DNA of 64,000 bases from Candidatus Competibacteraceae bacterium. Lineage in GTDB: Bacteria > Pseudomonadota > Gammaproteobacteria > Competibacterales > Competibacteraceae. The DNA lies in assembly GCA_016699715.1 (NCBI GenBank), contig CP065007.1:2604001-2668000 (forward strand), in the 5' to 3' direction. The notes beneath the pieces are model-generated. The model was not told where the DNA came from, did no database searches, and saw only the letters and a list, made by a program, of their open reading frames with translations. Positions 54,785 through 62,720 of this stretch are shown here, in pieces (position 1 is the stretch's first letter; each line of letters starts with the position of its first letter). A program made the position numbers and the translations under genes.

Positions 54785-54862
54785 CTCACTTCCTCCCGAG
54801 TTATTTCACCCAATGGACTTGAACCGGCTACCATGCCGGTTCGATGGTGGCGGAATCCGGAT

Positions 54863-55369
54863 TCATTGCGCCATCGCCTCCAACAGCGCCCGCAGAAACT
54901 CGCGAGTTTGCTGGCGGGACGGGTCGTCCGGCGGCAACCGCTCGCGCGCCTCGCGCAGGGCGCCCACCCCAAGCCGTACCTGCACCAGGCCGAGATTGTG
55001 CAGGGTTCGCGCATCGTCGCGGCGACGCAGCGCCTCCCGATAGGCGCGCTCCGCCACATCCAGCCGTCCCTGTTCGGCGTAGAGATTGCCCAACTGGAAC
55101 CAGGGACCGGCTTCTCGTGGCTGCAAACGGGTCAGTTGCAGATAACACCCTTCCGCCACGTCCCAGCGCCCGGTCGCGTAGGCTTGCAGCGCGCGTTCCT
55201 CGATGAAATCCGCATTTGGCGACGACGCGGGCACCGGCGTGGCCGGCACCGCCCGATCGTCTGACGAACGCAACGTGGCGGCTTCCGGGCTGGTCGATGC
55301 GCCTTGCATGGTGGCGCAACCGGCCAAAACCATGCAGTAGACCGCGACCAACGAAATCCGGCGTGGCAT
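54863..55369 (-). CDS. TPR-repeat lipoprotein
   Basis: Predicted lipoprotein of 168 residues. The signal MPRRISLVAVYCMVLAGC ends in a lipobox (LAGC, Cys18). After a Pro/Ser-rich linker come two to three TPR-like helices (ALQAYATGRWDVAEGCYLQL, WFQLGNLYAEQGRLDVAERAYREAL, TLHNLGLVQVRLG). GGAGAGG precedes the ATG at 55369. It is divergent from the BepA-like protease gene and might scaffold envelope assembly, but no partner is evident. Confidence 0.8.
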   Translation of the reverse strand: MPRRISLVAVYCMVLAGCATMQGASTSPEAATLRSSDDRAVPATPVPASSPNADFIEERALQAYATGRWDVAEGCYLQLTRLQPREAGPWFQLGNLYAEQGRLDVAERAYREALRRRDDARTLHNLGLVQVRLGVGALREARERLPPDDPSRQQTREFLRALLEAMAQ

Positions 55370-55471
55370 TTGGGTGGGCCTCTCCGGCGAACGGTGTATT
55401 AGGCACGATTTTGTGGAACGAGCCGCGCATTCCCAAGTCTTATTGTAAATTCGCCGCCAGTCAAAAACTCC

Positions 55472-56947
55472 ATGTCCCATCGTTTACTTCCCCTGATCTT
55501 GAGTCTGTCGCTGGGCGCTTCATTCGCACCGGTGGGCGCGCAATCCATCCTGTTGCCGGATATGGGTGATCCATCGCGGGTGTATTTCGGCGCCGACGAC
55601 GAGCAGCAAATGGGTCTGCAAATCATGCGGCAGCTCCGTGCGCGCGGGGTGGTACTGGACGATGTACAGTTGAACGAGTACCTCGATTCCGTGGGTCAGA
55701 GCATCGTGACCTACGCCGATCAGAACGGCGTGCCATTCACTTTTTTCCTGGTCCGTAACCCCAGCATCAATGCGTTTGCCCTGCCGCATAACTTCATCGG
55801 CATCAATACCGGCCTGTTGTTGTCCACGCAACGGGAGGACGAACTGGCGGGGGTCATCGCCCACGAAATCGCCCATGTCTCGCAGAAGCACATCGTTCGC
55901 GCCATTGCCGACATGAAGCGGCTAACACTGCCACTGGCGGCGGCGATGGTGGCCTCGGCGGCGCTGGCGGCGGCCAGCAGCCAGGCCGGTCAAGCGGCCA
56001 TGGTGGGTGCCATGGCCGCCAGCGCCCAGCATCAAATCAGTTTTACCCGCGCCAACGAACAGGAGGCGGACCGCATCGGCATGCAACTGCTGGCCAAGAC
56101 CGGTTTCGATCCTCGGGGCATGAGCGATTTCTTTAGCAAACTGGAGCGTATGTCCAGTGGCGAGGCTCGTAACCAAGTTCCCGAAATGCTGCTGACTCAC
56201 CCACGCCCGGAGAGTCGCGTCGCCGATACTCAGGATCGAATCGAGATCCCGCCGCTGCGGCGCACCACCCCCCGCGACCGCAAAGCCTACGATCTCGCCA
56301 AGGCCCGGGCACAGGTGCTGGCGACCGAGGATACCCATACCCTGATCAGGGAATTGGAAACCCTGTTGGCCAAGGGCGGTACATCCGACCAAACCGCCAC
56401 GCGCTATGCTTACGCGCTGGCACTGCGTCAGGCTGGCCGTTATGATGAGGCCCGACAACAGGTGGCGCGCCTGGTCGGCGGCGACCCCGACCGGTTGGCC
56501 TTTCGAGTCGAGGCGGCGGAAATCGCGCTGGCCCAAGGCGACCGGCAACAGTCCTGGCGGTTGTTCGAGGAGGCCCGCAAGCTCTATCCGGATGATTTTA
56601 CCTTGGCCATGCACTACGGCCGCGCTCTGGCCACTCAGGGCGATCCGAAGTTGGCGATGCGCTTGCTGCAACCTCATCTGCGCCGCCATCCCAACGATCC
56701 CCTGCTGTATGCAAGCTATGCCCAGGCGGCGCAGCGGACGGGCGACATGGCGGCAACCCATGCCACCATGGCTGAATACCACTATCTGAACGGCGAACTG
56801 CTGCCCGCCATCGAGCAATTGGAACTCGGTCTCCGGAATCCTGGCCTGTCACCGAATCGGGAAGCCCAGTTGCGCGCCCGGCTCAAGCAGTTCAGGGCGG
56901 AAGCCATTGCCCTGGATCTACCGGTTCCCAAGCGGGCTTCGCCCTGA
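55472..56947 (+). CDS. bepA: BepA-like periplasmic M48 metalloprotease with TPR domain
   Basis: Exported zinc protease of 491 residues that in E. coli assists or degrades LptD and BAM-assembly intermediates. A signal peptide (about 1-23) leads to the M48 domain with HEIAH at 131-135 (zinc ligands H131, H135, catalytic E132) and the third ligand E198 in NEQEADRIG. A C-terminal TPR region (about 300-470) follows. Length and order match BepA (487). It diverges from a TPR lipoprotein gene. Confidence 0.92.
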   Translation: MSHRLLPLILSLSLGASFAPVGAQSILLPDMGDPSRVYFGADDEQQMGLQIMRQLRARGVVLDDVQLNEYLDSVGQSIVTYADQNGVPFTFFLVRNPSINAFALPHNFIGINTGLLLSTQREDELAGVIAHEIAHVSQKHIVRAIADMKRLTLPLAAAMVASAALAAASSQAGQAAMVGAMAASAQHQISFTRANEQEADRIGMQLLAKTGFDPRGMSDFFSKLERMSSGEARNQVPEMLLTHPRPESRVADTQDRIEIPPLRRTTPRDRKAYDLAKARAQVLATEDTHTLIRELETLLAKGGTSDQTATRYAYALALRQAGRYDEARQQVARLVGGDPDRLAFRVEAAEIALAQGDRQQSWRLFEEARKLYPDDFTLAMHYGRALATQGDPKLAMRLLQPHLRRHPNDPLLYASYAQAAQRTGDMAATHATMAEYHYLNGELLPAIEQLELGLRNPGLSPNREAQLRARLKQFRAEAIALDLPVPKRASP

Positions 56948-56993
56948 ATCGTGGAAGTCAGCCGGGCCCATGTGACGCCCTGCACCGATCTGA

Positions 56994-57021
56994 TTGACCC
57001 ACTATACTTAGGTCATATCAA
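56994..57021 (+). promoter_or_regulatory. candidate promoter of phaE-phaC
   Basis: TTGACC (56994-56999) and TATCAA (57016-57021) are separated by 16 bp and lie about 30 bp before phaE. The match is moderate and spacing slightly short, so this is only a candidate. Confidence 0.35.
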
Positions 57022-57051
57022 CACTACCATCCAAAGAATTTCTTCCTGCCC

Positions 57052-57651
57052 ATGACTGATCGAAATTCCACTGCCGAGCCGGGCATGTTCGATGTCGAAT
57101 TGTTGCTCAAACAGGCGCGCGCCTATCTGGCGTTCGGCGAGCAAATCCGCCAGTTCGCCGAACAGTCCCCGAACGCCAGCTCTCAGCCGACCGACTGGGA
57201 CACTACGCTGCGCCAGCATTTCGACCGATTCAAGGCGGCGGTTGCCCAATCGACCGAGGATTCGAACATCGATCCCGATCTGACCCGTCTGTGGACGTTG
57301 ACCCTGGAAAGCTGGCAGCAGTCCGCTGCGTCCTTGGGCGTTTCCGCCATCGCCCCTCGCGCTGGCCAGAGCGCCGATACTTGGCAGACCTACCAGCAGG
57401 TCCAGGGCGAGTATTTCGAAGTGCTGCGGCAGTCGGCCATGGTCGCGCTGGATCTTATGGAACAACGGCTGCGCGAACGCGCGGCCTCCGGCGAGGTTGC
57501 CGACAGCCTGCGCGAATTGTTCAATTTATGGGTGGATTGTAACGAAGAAACCTACGGCCGAATGCTGCGTAGCGCCGAGTACAGTGAACTCAGCGGCCGT
57601 TTGCTGAACGCATTGCTAGGCTGTTGCACGCGCGGAGAAGCTACTTCATGA
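57052..57651 (+). CDS. phaE: PHA synthase subunit PhaE (short form)
   Basis: Non-catalytic partner of class III PHA synthase. The 199 residues start with a helical segment (MFDVELLLKQARAYLAFGEQIRQFA) and end with SLRELFNLWVDCNEETYGRMLRSAEYSELSGRLLNALL, which is the conserved PhaE C-terminal box. Purple-sulfur-bacterial PhaE proteins are about 350 residues, so this one is much shorter although it has a clean start and no frameshift. Its stop overlaps the phaC start by 4 bp (ATGA), ensuring balanced synthesis. Confidence 0.88.
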   Translation: MTDRNSTAEPGMFDVELLLKQARAYLAFGEQIRQFAEQSPNASSQPTDWDTTLRQHFDRFKAAVAQSTEDSNIDPDLTRLWTLTLESWQQSAASLGVSAIAPRAGQSADTWQTYQQVQGEYFEVLRQSAMVALDLMEQRLRERAASGEVADSLRELFNLWVDCNEETYGRMLRSAEYSELSGRLLNALLGCCTRGEATS

Positions 57652-58703
57652 TCGGTCTGACATCCGAACGGATTGCCGAGGAACTCCAATCCTTCAGCGC
57701 CAAGCTGGCCCAGGGTGGTCGGGCCTTGCACGATTTAGGCGAGATCGAGACCGGCGTATCCCCTCGGGAGGCGGTCTATCAGGAAGATAAGCTGACGCTG
57801 TATCGCTATCGGCCCCGGGTGGAAAAGCCGCACTCGGTGCCGCTGCTCATCGTCTACGCCCTGGTCAACCGCCCCTATATGATGGATTTGCAGGAAGACC
57901 GTTCCATGATCCGCGGTTTGTTGGATGCCGGTCTGGATGTCTACCTGATCGATTGGGGCTACCCGGATGCCGCCGACCACGAATTGAGCCTGACGGACTA
58001 TATCCATCGCTATATCGATCATTGCGTGGACGCCCTGCGCGAGCATTGCGGGCAGGATGCGATCAACCTGCTGGGAGTCTGTCAGGGCGGCACCCTTAGT
58101 CTGTGCTTTTCGTCGCTCTATCCGGAGAAGATTCGCAACCTCGTCACCATGGTGACCCCGGTGGATTTCCACACGCCGGACAACCTGTTGACCCACCTGA
58201 TCCGGCATGTGAACGTGGATTTATTGGTGGATACCCTCGGCAACCTGCCGGGCCAGTTGCTGAATTTCACCTTTTTGTCGCTCAGCCCGTTTCGGCTGGC
58301 CGGGCAGAAGTATGTGGACTTGACCGATATCCTCGATGATGCCCAGGCGCTGCGGAATTTTCTGCGGATGGAAAAATGGATTTTCGATAGCCCGGACCAA
58401 GCCGGCGAGGCGTTCCGCCAGTTTGCCAAGGATTTTTTTCAGCAGAACAAGCTGATCAAGGGCGAAGTGAGCATCGGTGACCGGCGGGTGAATCTGGGGA
58501 ACATCGTCATGCCGGTGCTGAATGTATATGCCGCTCAGGACCATCTGGTGCCGCCCGCCGCTTCCAAGGCTTTGGCGGGATGCTGTGGCAGTCGGGATTA
58601 CTCGGAGTTTTCCTTCCAGGGGGGGCACATTGGCATTTACGTTAGCAGCCGCGCCCAACGCGAAGTGCCGCCGGCCGTCGCGACTTGGTTGCTGGCGCGT
58701 TAG
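57648..58703 (+). CDS. phaC: class III poly(3-hydroxyalkanoate) synthase catalytic subunit
   Basis: Polymerises 3-hydroxyacyl-CoA (mainly 3-hydroxybutyryl-CoA) into PHA granules with PhaE. The 351 residues match the ~355 of Allochromatium PhaC. The lipase-like box GVCQGG carries nucleophile C145; D298 (AAQDHLVPP) and H327 (GGHIGIYV) complete the triad, four residues earlier than in the Allochromatium enzyme. It is coupled to phaE and converges with phaR, 49 bp away. Confidence 0.96.
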   Translation: MIGLTSERIAEELQSFSAKLAQGGRALHDLGEIETGVSPREAVYQEDKLTLYRYRPRVEKPHSVPLLIVYALVNRPYMMDLQEDRSMIRGLLDAGLDVYLIDWGYPDAADHELSLTDYIHRYIDHCVDALREHCGQDAINLLGVCQGGTLSLCFSSLYPEKIRNLVTMVTPVDFHTPDNLLTHLIRHVNVDLLVDTLGNLPGQLLNFTFLSLSPFRLAGQKYVDLTDILDDAQALRNFLRMEKWIFDSPDQAGEAFRQFAKDFFQQNKLIKGEVSIGDRRVNLGNIVMPVLNVYAAQDHLVPPAASKALAGCCGSRDYSEFSFQGGHIGIYVSSRAQREVPPAVATWLLAR

Positions 58704-58752
58704 AAAAAGCGCTGTCGGCCACGCACGGCATGGAATCCAGAAAGGGTATCCA

Positions 58753-59322
58753 TCAATTTTTGCTGTCTTTCCGCGCCTTCCTGGGCTTTTCCGGTTCGCT
58801 GCTTGCCATTGAACCGTCGGCTCGGGCGACTTGCTGGGAGAGGGTGGCTAATTCGCTGACCGTCTCCGGTGGGGTGTAGGGTGTCTGGAATCGTTCGTTG
58901 ACGCTTTTCCACAACGAGAGGTTGTGCTCCACCAGTTCGGTGATCATCGCCAGCGGATTCTTGCCGATCAGTGTGCGCATCTGCTCCCGAAATAGGTGCT
59001 GTTGGTCCACGAACGCCTGCAAGCTTTTCTCCAGATAGTTGCCCATCATGCCTTGCAGGGTGTCGCCGTAGAAGCGGATGATGTGCGCCAGTACTTCCGC
59101 GGTAAAAATCGGATTGCCCTGCTCTTCCTGTTCGCTGATGATCTGCAACAGAATCCCGCGGGTGATATCGGTATTGGTGCGAGCGTCGATGACATGGAAC
59201 TCGGCGCGTTCCAGCACCAGTTGCTTGACATCCTCAAGGGTGATGTAGCTGCTGATGGCCGTATCGTAGAGCCGACGATTCGGGTACTTTTTGATGGTGC
59301 GCAGTTCGCTCATGGCGGGCAT
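58753..59322 (-). CDS. phaR: PHA synthesis repressor PhaR
   Basis: Regulator of 189 residues that in other proteobacteria represses phasin and biosynthesis genes and binds PHA granules. The N-terminal PHB accumulation DNA-binding domain is evident in LRTIKKYPNRRLYDTAISSYITLED, followed by the PHB_acc helical segment GNYLEKSLQAFVDQQHLFREQM and a basic C-terminal tail. Translation may start at MSELRTIK three codons later. It is last of phaA-phaB-phaR on the minus strand. Confidence 0.93.
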   Translation of the reverse strand: MPAMSELRTIKKYPNRRLYDTAISSYITLEDVKQLVLERAEFHVIDARTNTDITRGILLQIISEQEEQGNPIFTAEVLAHIIRFYGDTLQGMMGNYLEKSLQAFVDQQHLFREQMRTLIGKNPLAMITELVEHNLSLWKSVNERFQTPYTPPETVSELATLSQQVARADGSMASSEPEKPRKARKDSKN

Positions 59323-59372
59323 ATAAAAGCGGCGCGGCGCTGGCCGGAAAGCGAGCGCCGCGCGGTTCAGGG

Positions 59373-60116
59373 CTAGCGGAAGTAGAGACCGCCGTTAACG
59401 GTGACATCTTCGCCGGTCAGGAAACCACCGTCCTCGGCAGTCATGAAGGCGACGGTGCGGCCGATTTCGGAAGGCTCGCCCAGACGGCCGACTGGAATGG
59501 TCTTGACGATGGACGCCAGCACGTCTTCCCGGATAGCCCGCACCATTTCAGTGCCGATGTAGCCGGGCGAGATCGAGTTGACGGTGACGCCCTTCTTGGC
59601 GCATTCCTGAGCCAGCGATTTGGTGAAGCCATAGACCGCCGCCTTGGTCGCTGAATAGTTGGTCTGGCCGGCCTGGCCCTTAATGCCATTCACCGACGAG
59701 ATGTTGACGATGCGGCCCCAACCCCGTTCCACCATCTTTCCGTAGACCTGCTTGGTCATGTTGAACATGCTGTTCAGGTTGGTGTTGATGACGGCGTTCC
59801 ACTGCTCCGGTGTCATCTTGTGGAACATGGAGTCGCGGGTGATGCCAGCGTTATTGACCAGAATTTCGATCGGACCGACTTCCGCCTCGATCTTCTTGCA
59901 CGCTTCGGCGCAGGACTCGAAATCGGTGACATCGGCCAGATAGACCGGAATGTCGAGGCCCTCGGCCTTGCGGTCGGCCTTCCATTTGTCCACGGCTTCC
60001 TGGCTGAGGCCGTTGTAGTCGACCGCGACGGCGCGGCGGCCCTGTTCAACCAGCGCCTTACACATGGCCGTGCCCAGACCACCGATACCACCAGTAACGA
60101 CTGCGACTCGAGACAT
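59373..60116 (-). CDS. phaB: acetoacetyl-CoA reductase
   Basis: NADPH-dependent SDR that reduces acetoacetyl-CoA to (R)-3-hydroxybutyryl-CoA. It has 247 residues with TGGIGGLGTAMC at 8-19, NNAG near 88, Ser140/141 and Y154, K158 in QTNYSATKAA, plus ISPGYIGTEMVRAI as in PhaB. GAGGAG precedes the ATG at 60116; the longer upstream frame has no such signal. It follows phaA by 31 bp. Confidence 0.96.
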   Translation of the reverse strand: MSRVAVVTGGIGGLGTAMCKALVEQGRRAVAVDYNGLSQEAVDKWKADRKAEGLDIPVYLADVTDFESCAEACKKIEAEVGPIEILVNNAGITRDSMFHKMTPEQWNAVINTNLNSMFNMTKQVYGKMVERGWGRIVNISSVNGIKGQAGQTNYSATKAAVYGFTKSLAQECAKKGVTVNSISPGYIGTEMVRAIREDVLASIVKTIPVGRLGEPSEIGRTVAFMTAEDGGFLTGEDVTVNGGLYFR

Positions 60117-60147
60117 TAGAGACTTCTCCTCGGATTTTTGGTTGGAA

Positions 60148-61329
60148 TCAATCGCGTTCGACGGCCAGAGCAACGCCCTGACCGCCGCCGATGCACAGGG
60201 TCGCAAGACCCTTCTTGGCGTCACGACGGACCATTTCGTGCAGCAGGCTCACCAGAATGCGGCAGCCGGAAGCGCCGATTGGATGGCCCAGCGCGATGGC
60301 GCCGCCGTTGACATTCACTTTGCTGGTGTCCCAGCCCATTTCGCGGTTAACGGAGATCGCCTGAGCGGCGAATGCTTCGTTGGATTCGACCAGGTCAAGT
60401 TGGTCCACCGTCCAGCCAGCCTTGCGCAGGCAGGCGCGAGAGGCCGGGATCGGACCTGTGCCCATGATTTTTGGATCGACGCCGGCCTTGGCGTAAGCAG
60501 CGATGCGCGCCAGTGGCTTAAGACCGAGGTCGTGGGCGGCGCTGGCGGTCATGACCACGACGGCGGCCGCGCCATCGTTGATACCGGAAGCGTTGCCGGC
60601 GGTGACGCTTCCGTCCTGTTTGAAGGCTGGCCGCAGCTTGGCCAAGCTGGCGGCGGTGGTTCCCGCTCGTGGGAACTCATCGGTATCGAACACGATCGGC
60701 GCACCCTTGCGCTGCGGGATCTCGATCGGCACGATTTCGTCCTTGAATTTGCCGTCGCGAATCGCGGCGGCGGCTTTGTCTTGGGAAGCGGCGGAAAAAG
60801 CGTCCTGCTCCTCGCGGGAGATACCCCACTGGGCGGCGACGTTCTCGGCCGTGATCCCCATGTGGTAGTGGTTGATGGCGCAGTGCAGTCCCTCGTTCAG
60901 CATCGAATCCATCAGCTTGGCGTCGCCCATGGTGGTGCCGCGGCGCGAGCCGAGCAGGAGGTGCGGGGACAGACTCATGCTTTCCTGACCGCCGGCGATC
61001 ACGATCCGATTGTCGCCGTCACGGATGGACTGATAGGCCAGATGCACGGCTTTCAGACCACTGCCGCAGACCTTGTTGATATTCAGGCAGGGCACTTCGA
61101 TGGGTAGTCCGGCGTTCAGCGCCGCGGTGCGGGCCGGGTTTTGGCCGGTGCCGGCGGTCAGCACTTGGCCAAGGATCACTTCGTCGATTTGTTCTGGCTT
61201 GATCCCGGCTTTCCCGAGCAGATCCTGGATGATTTTGGCGCCCAGAATGTTGGCTGGGATCGTCGATAGTGAACCCATGAAGTTGCCGATTGCGGTCCTG
61301 GCGGCGGCAACGATGACCACATCTTCCAT
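60148..61329 (-). CDS. phaA: acetyl-CoA acetyltransferase (beta-ketothiolase)
   Basis: Biosynthetic thiolase that condenses two acetyl-CoA to acetoacetyl-CoA. It has 393 residues: acyl-enzyme C88 (NKVCGSGLKAV), H349 (GGAIALGHPIGASGC) and C379 (LCIGGGQG) are at the positions of the Zoogloea enzyme. First gene of phaA-phaB-phaR, so two acetyl-CoA can be carried to monomer and regulated within one operon opposite phaEC. Confidence 0.97.
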   Translation of the reverse strand: MEDVVIVAAARTAIGNFMGSLSTIPANILGAKIIQDLLGKAGIKPEQIDEVILGQVLTAGTGQNPARTAALNAGLPIEVPCLNINKVCGSGLKAVHLAYQSIRDGDNRIVIAGGQESMSLSPHLLLGSRRGTTMGDAKLMDSMLNEGLHCAINHYHMGITAENVAAQWGISREEQDAFSAASQDKAAAAIRDGKFKDEIVPIEIPQRKGAPIVFDTDEFPRAGTTAASLAKLRPAFKQDGSVTAGNASGINDGAAAVVVMTASAAHDLGLKPLARIAAYAKAGVDPKIMGTGPIPASRACLRKAGWTVDQLDLVESNEAFAAQAISVNREMGWDTSKVNVNGGAIALGHPIGASGCRILVSLLHEMVRRDAKKGLATLCIGGGQGVALAVERD

Positions 61330-61616
61330 CGAGTTGACCTCCGGATAGCCCTATTTGTGTTGAAAATCGCCATGCGTTGGCGAGAGGCGACTTGCGCCGC
61401 GCACCAGCAGCATCATACGGATGCAAAAAATAAAGAAGTTAGTGAGAGGAACGTTCAACGCGGTAACGATGCAATTTGCGACTGGCGACAATGGCGGGAA
61501 CCTTACTCTCGACTGATTTGAGCGCAACATATTGGCGCTTGCCATAATTCTTGTCAACCGATTCTGGCATTGCAGCATCGCGTGGTTGTGCGGCATTGGC
61601 ATCGGCCTCAAGCGGT
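61330..61616. other. intergenic region upstream of phaA
   Basis: 287 bp between phaA (start) and the downstream end of the phytase-like gene, both on the minus strand. On the minus strand TTGACA (61557-61552) could serve as a -35 for phaA, but the -10 at 17-18 bp (CAATAT-like) is weak. GCTGCAATGC, resembling TGC-rich PhaR targets, lies just upstream. No gene is seen. Confidence 0.4.
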
Positions 61617-62627
61617 TCAAGGCGAGCTGGATCGTGGGGTGGCGGGCGGCAGTTCGAAATGCACCAGTAGGGTTGTCTGCCACGAACTACAGTTGTCGTC
61701 GCTAATCATGAAGAACCGTCGGTCCCGATAGCGGGTCAAGCCTTCGAAATTGTCCAGCAGCCAACCTTGGCTGCTGTCGAGGACCACCACATCGGTCACC
61801 GTTAACGGTGTTTCTCCTCCCACCGGCGGCAATTCGGTGCGGCGCAGACTGATGATCAGAGGCCGCAGGGGGGCGACGAAAGCGCGTTCCAGCGTCAGCA
61901 GACCGCCGTCAGGCAGTGCTTCCATGGCAACCAGCGCGCTGCCGGGCGCGGACCCGAGCGGATAACTCCAGAATCGGCCATCGCCGGCGAAGAGGCGTAT
62001 CCGGCCAGCCGGGTCGTCGCGCAATGGTGCCTCGGTTCCGGTCAGCACGCCCCAGCGCGGATCGATGGTCACCGCTTCCAGCGCTTGGTTGATATCGCGG
62101 TAGTTGCGCAGGTCGCGCAGGAGAGCGGGTAAGGGTTCCTCGCCCCGCCATTGGCCGGTGGGGCTGTAACGCACCACGCGCGGTCTGATTTCGAACGACA
62201 CCAGCAGTTCAGTATCGCCTGGCGTTCGGTTATCACCGTTGCGGATCGCCAGGCCCTCGGCATCGTCGAAAGGCGGCCGGACTGGTTGGTCGGATACGTC
62301 CAGCAGCGGATAGGCGGCCACCACTTGCACTCCGGTCAGTATCCCGCGCGGGTCGAATTCCGGCCGCAAATGGAACAGTCCGCCGATGTCGGAGATGGCG
62401 TACAACAGCCCCGCATCCTCGTCCCAGGCCAGGTCGGACAGGCCGCACAATTTCAGGCCATTGAACTCGGCGCGGGTTAATCGCAGCGCACCGAGCCAGC
62501 GAATGCCTGCATGGGTGTCGCCGGGACCGGACCGATCGGCGAGCGTGATGGGCGTTGCCTGGAATTCCTGGGCGCAAGCGCTTTGCAAGATGAAAATCAG
62601 TACGAGAACCGGGAACGAGCGGAACAT
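61617..62627 (-). CDS. secreted phytase-like esterase
   Basis: Exported protein of 336 residues with a signal peptide (about 1-19, LVLIFILQSACA). LCGLSDLAWDEDAGLLYAISDIGG, DDAEGLAIR, and LLDNFEGLTRYRDRRFFMISDDN match the 'esterase-like activity of phytase' family, a beta-propeller fold. The true substrate is not known. The Cys in SACAQ could make it a lipoprotein, but the lipobox is not ideal. It diverges from the CoA-ligase gene. Confidence 0.82.
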   Translation of the reverse strand: MFRSFPVLVLIFILQSACAQEFQATPITLADRSGPGDTHAGIRWLGALRLTRAEFNGLKLCGLSDLAWDEDAGLLYAISDIGGLFHLRPEFDPRGILTGVQVVAAYPLLDVSDQPVRPPFDDAEGLAIRNGDNRTPGDTELLVSFEIRPRVVRYSPTGQWRGEEPLPALLRDLRNYRDINQALEAVTIDPRWGVLTGTEAPLRDDPAGRIRLFAGDGRFWSYPLGSAPGSALVAMEALPDGGLLTLERAFVAPLRPLIISLRRTELPPVGGETPLTVTDVVVLDSSQGWLLDNFEGLTRYRDRRFFMISDDNCSSWQTTLLVHFELPPATPRSSSP

Positions 62628-62720
62628 GTGAACTCCAGCGCGGCGGTGGGGCGACGGTCAGGGCGCTCATGCTACCATTTCAGTACCGTATTCAATAAAG
62701 GCGAGGCAAGGGCCAACAGC

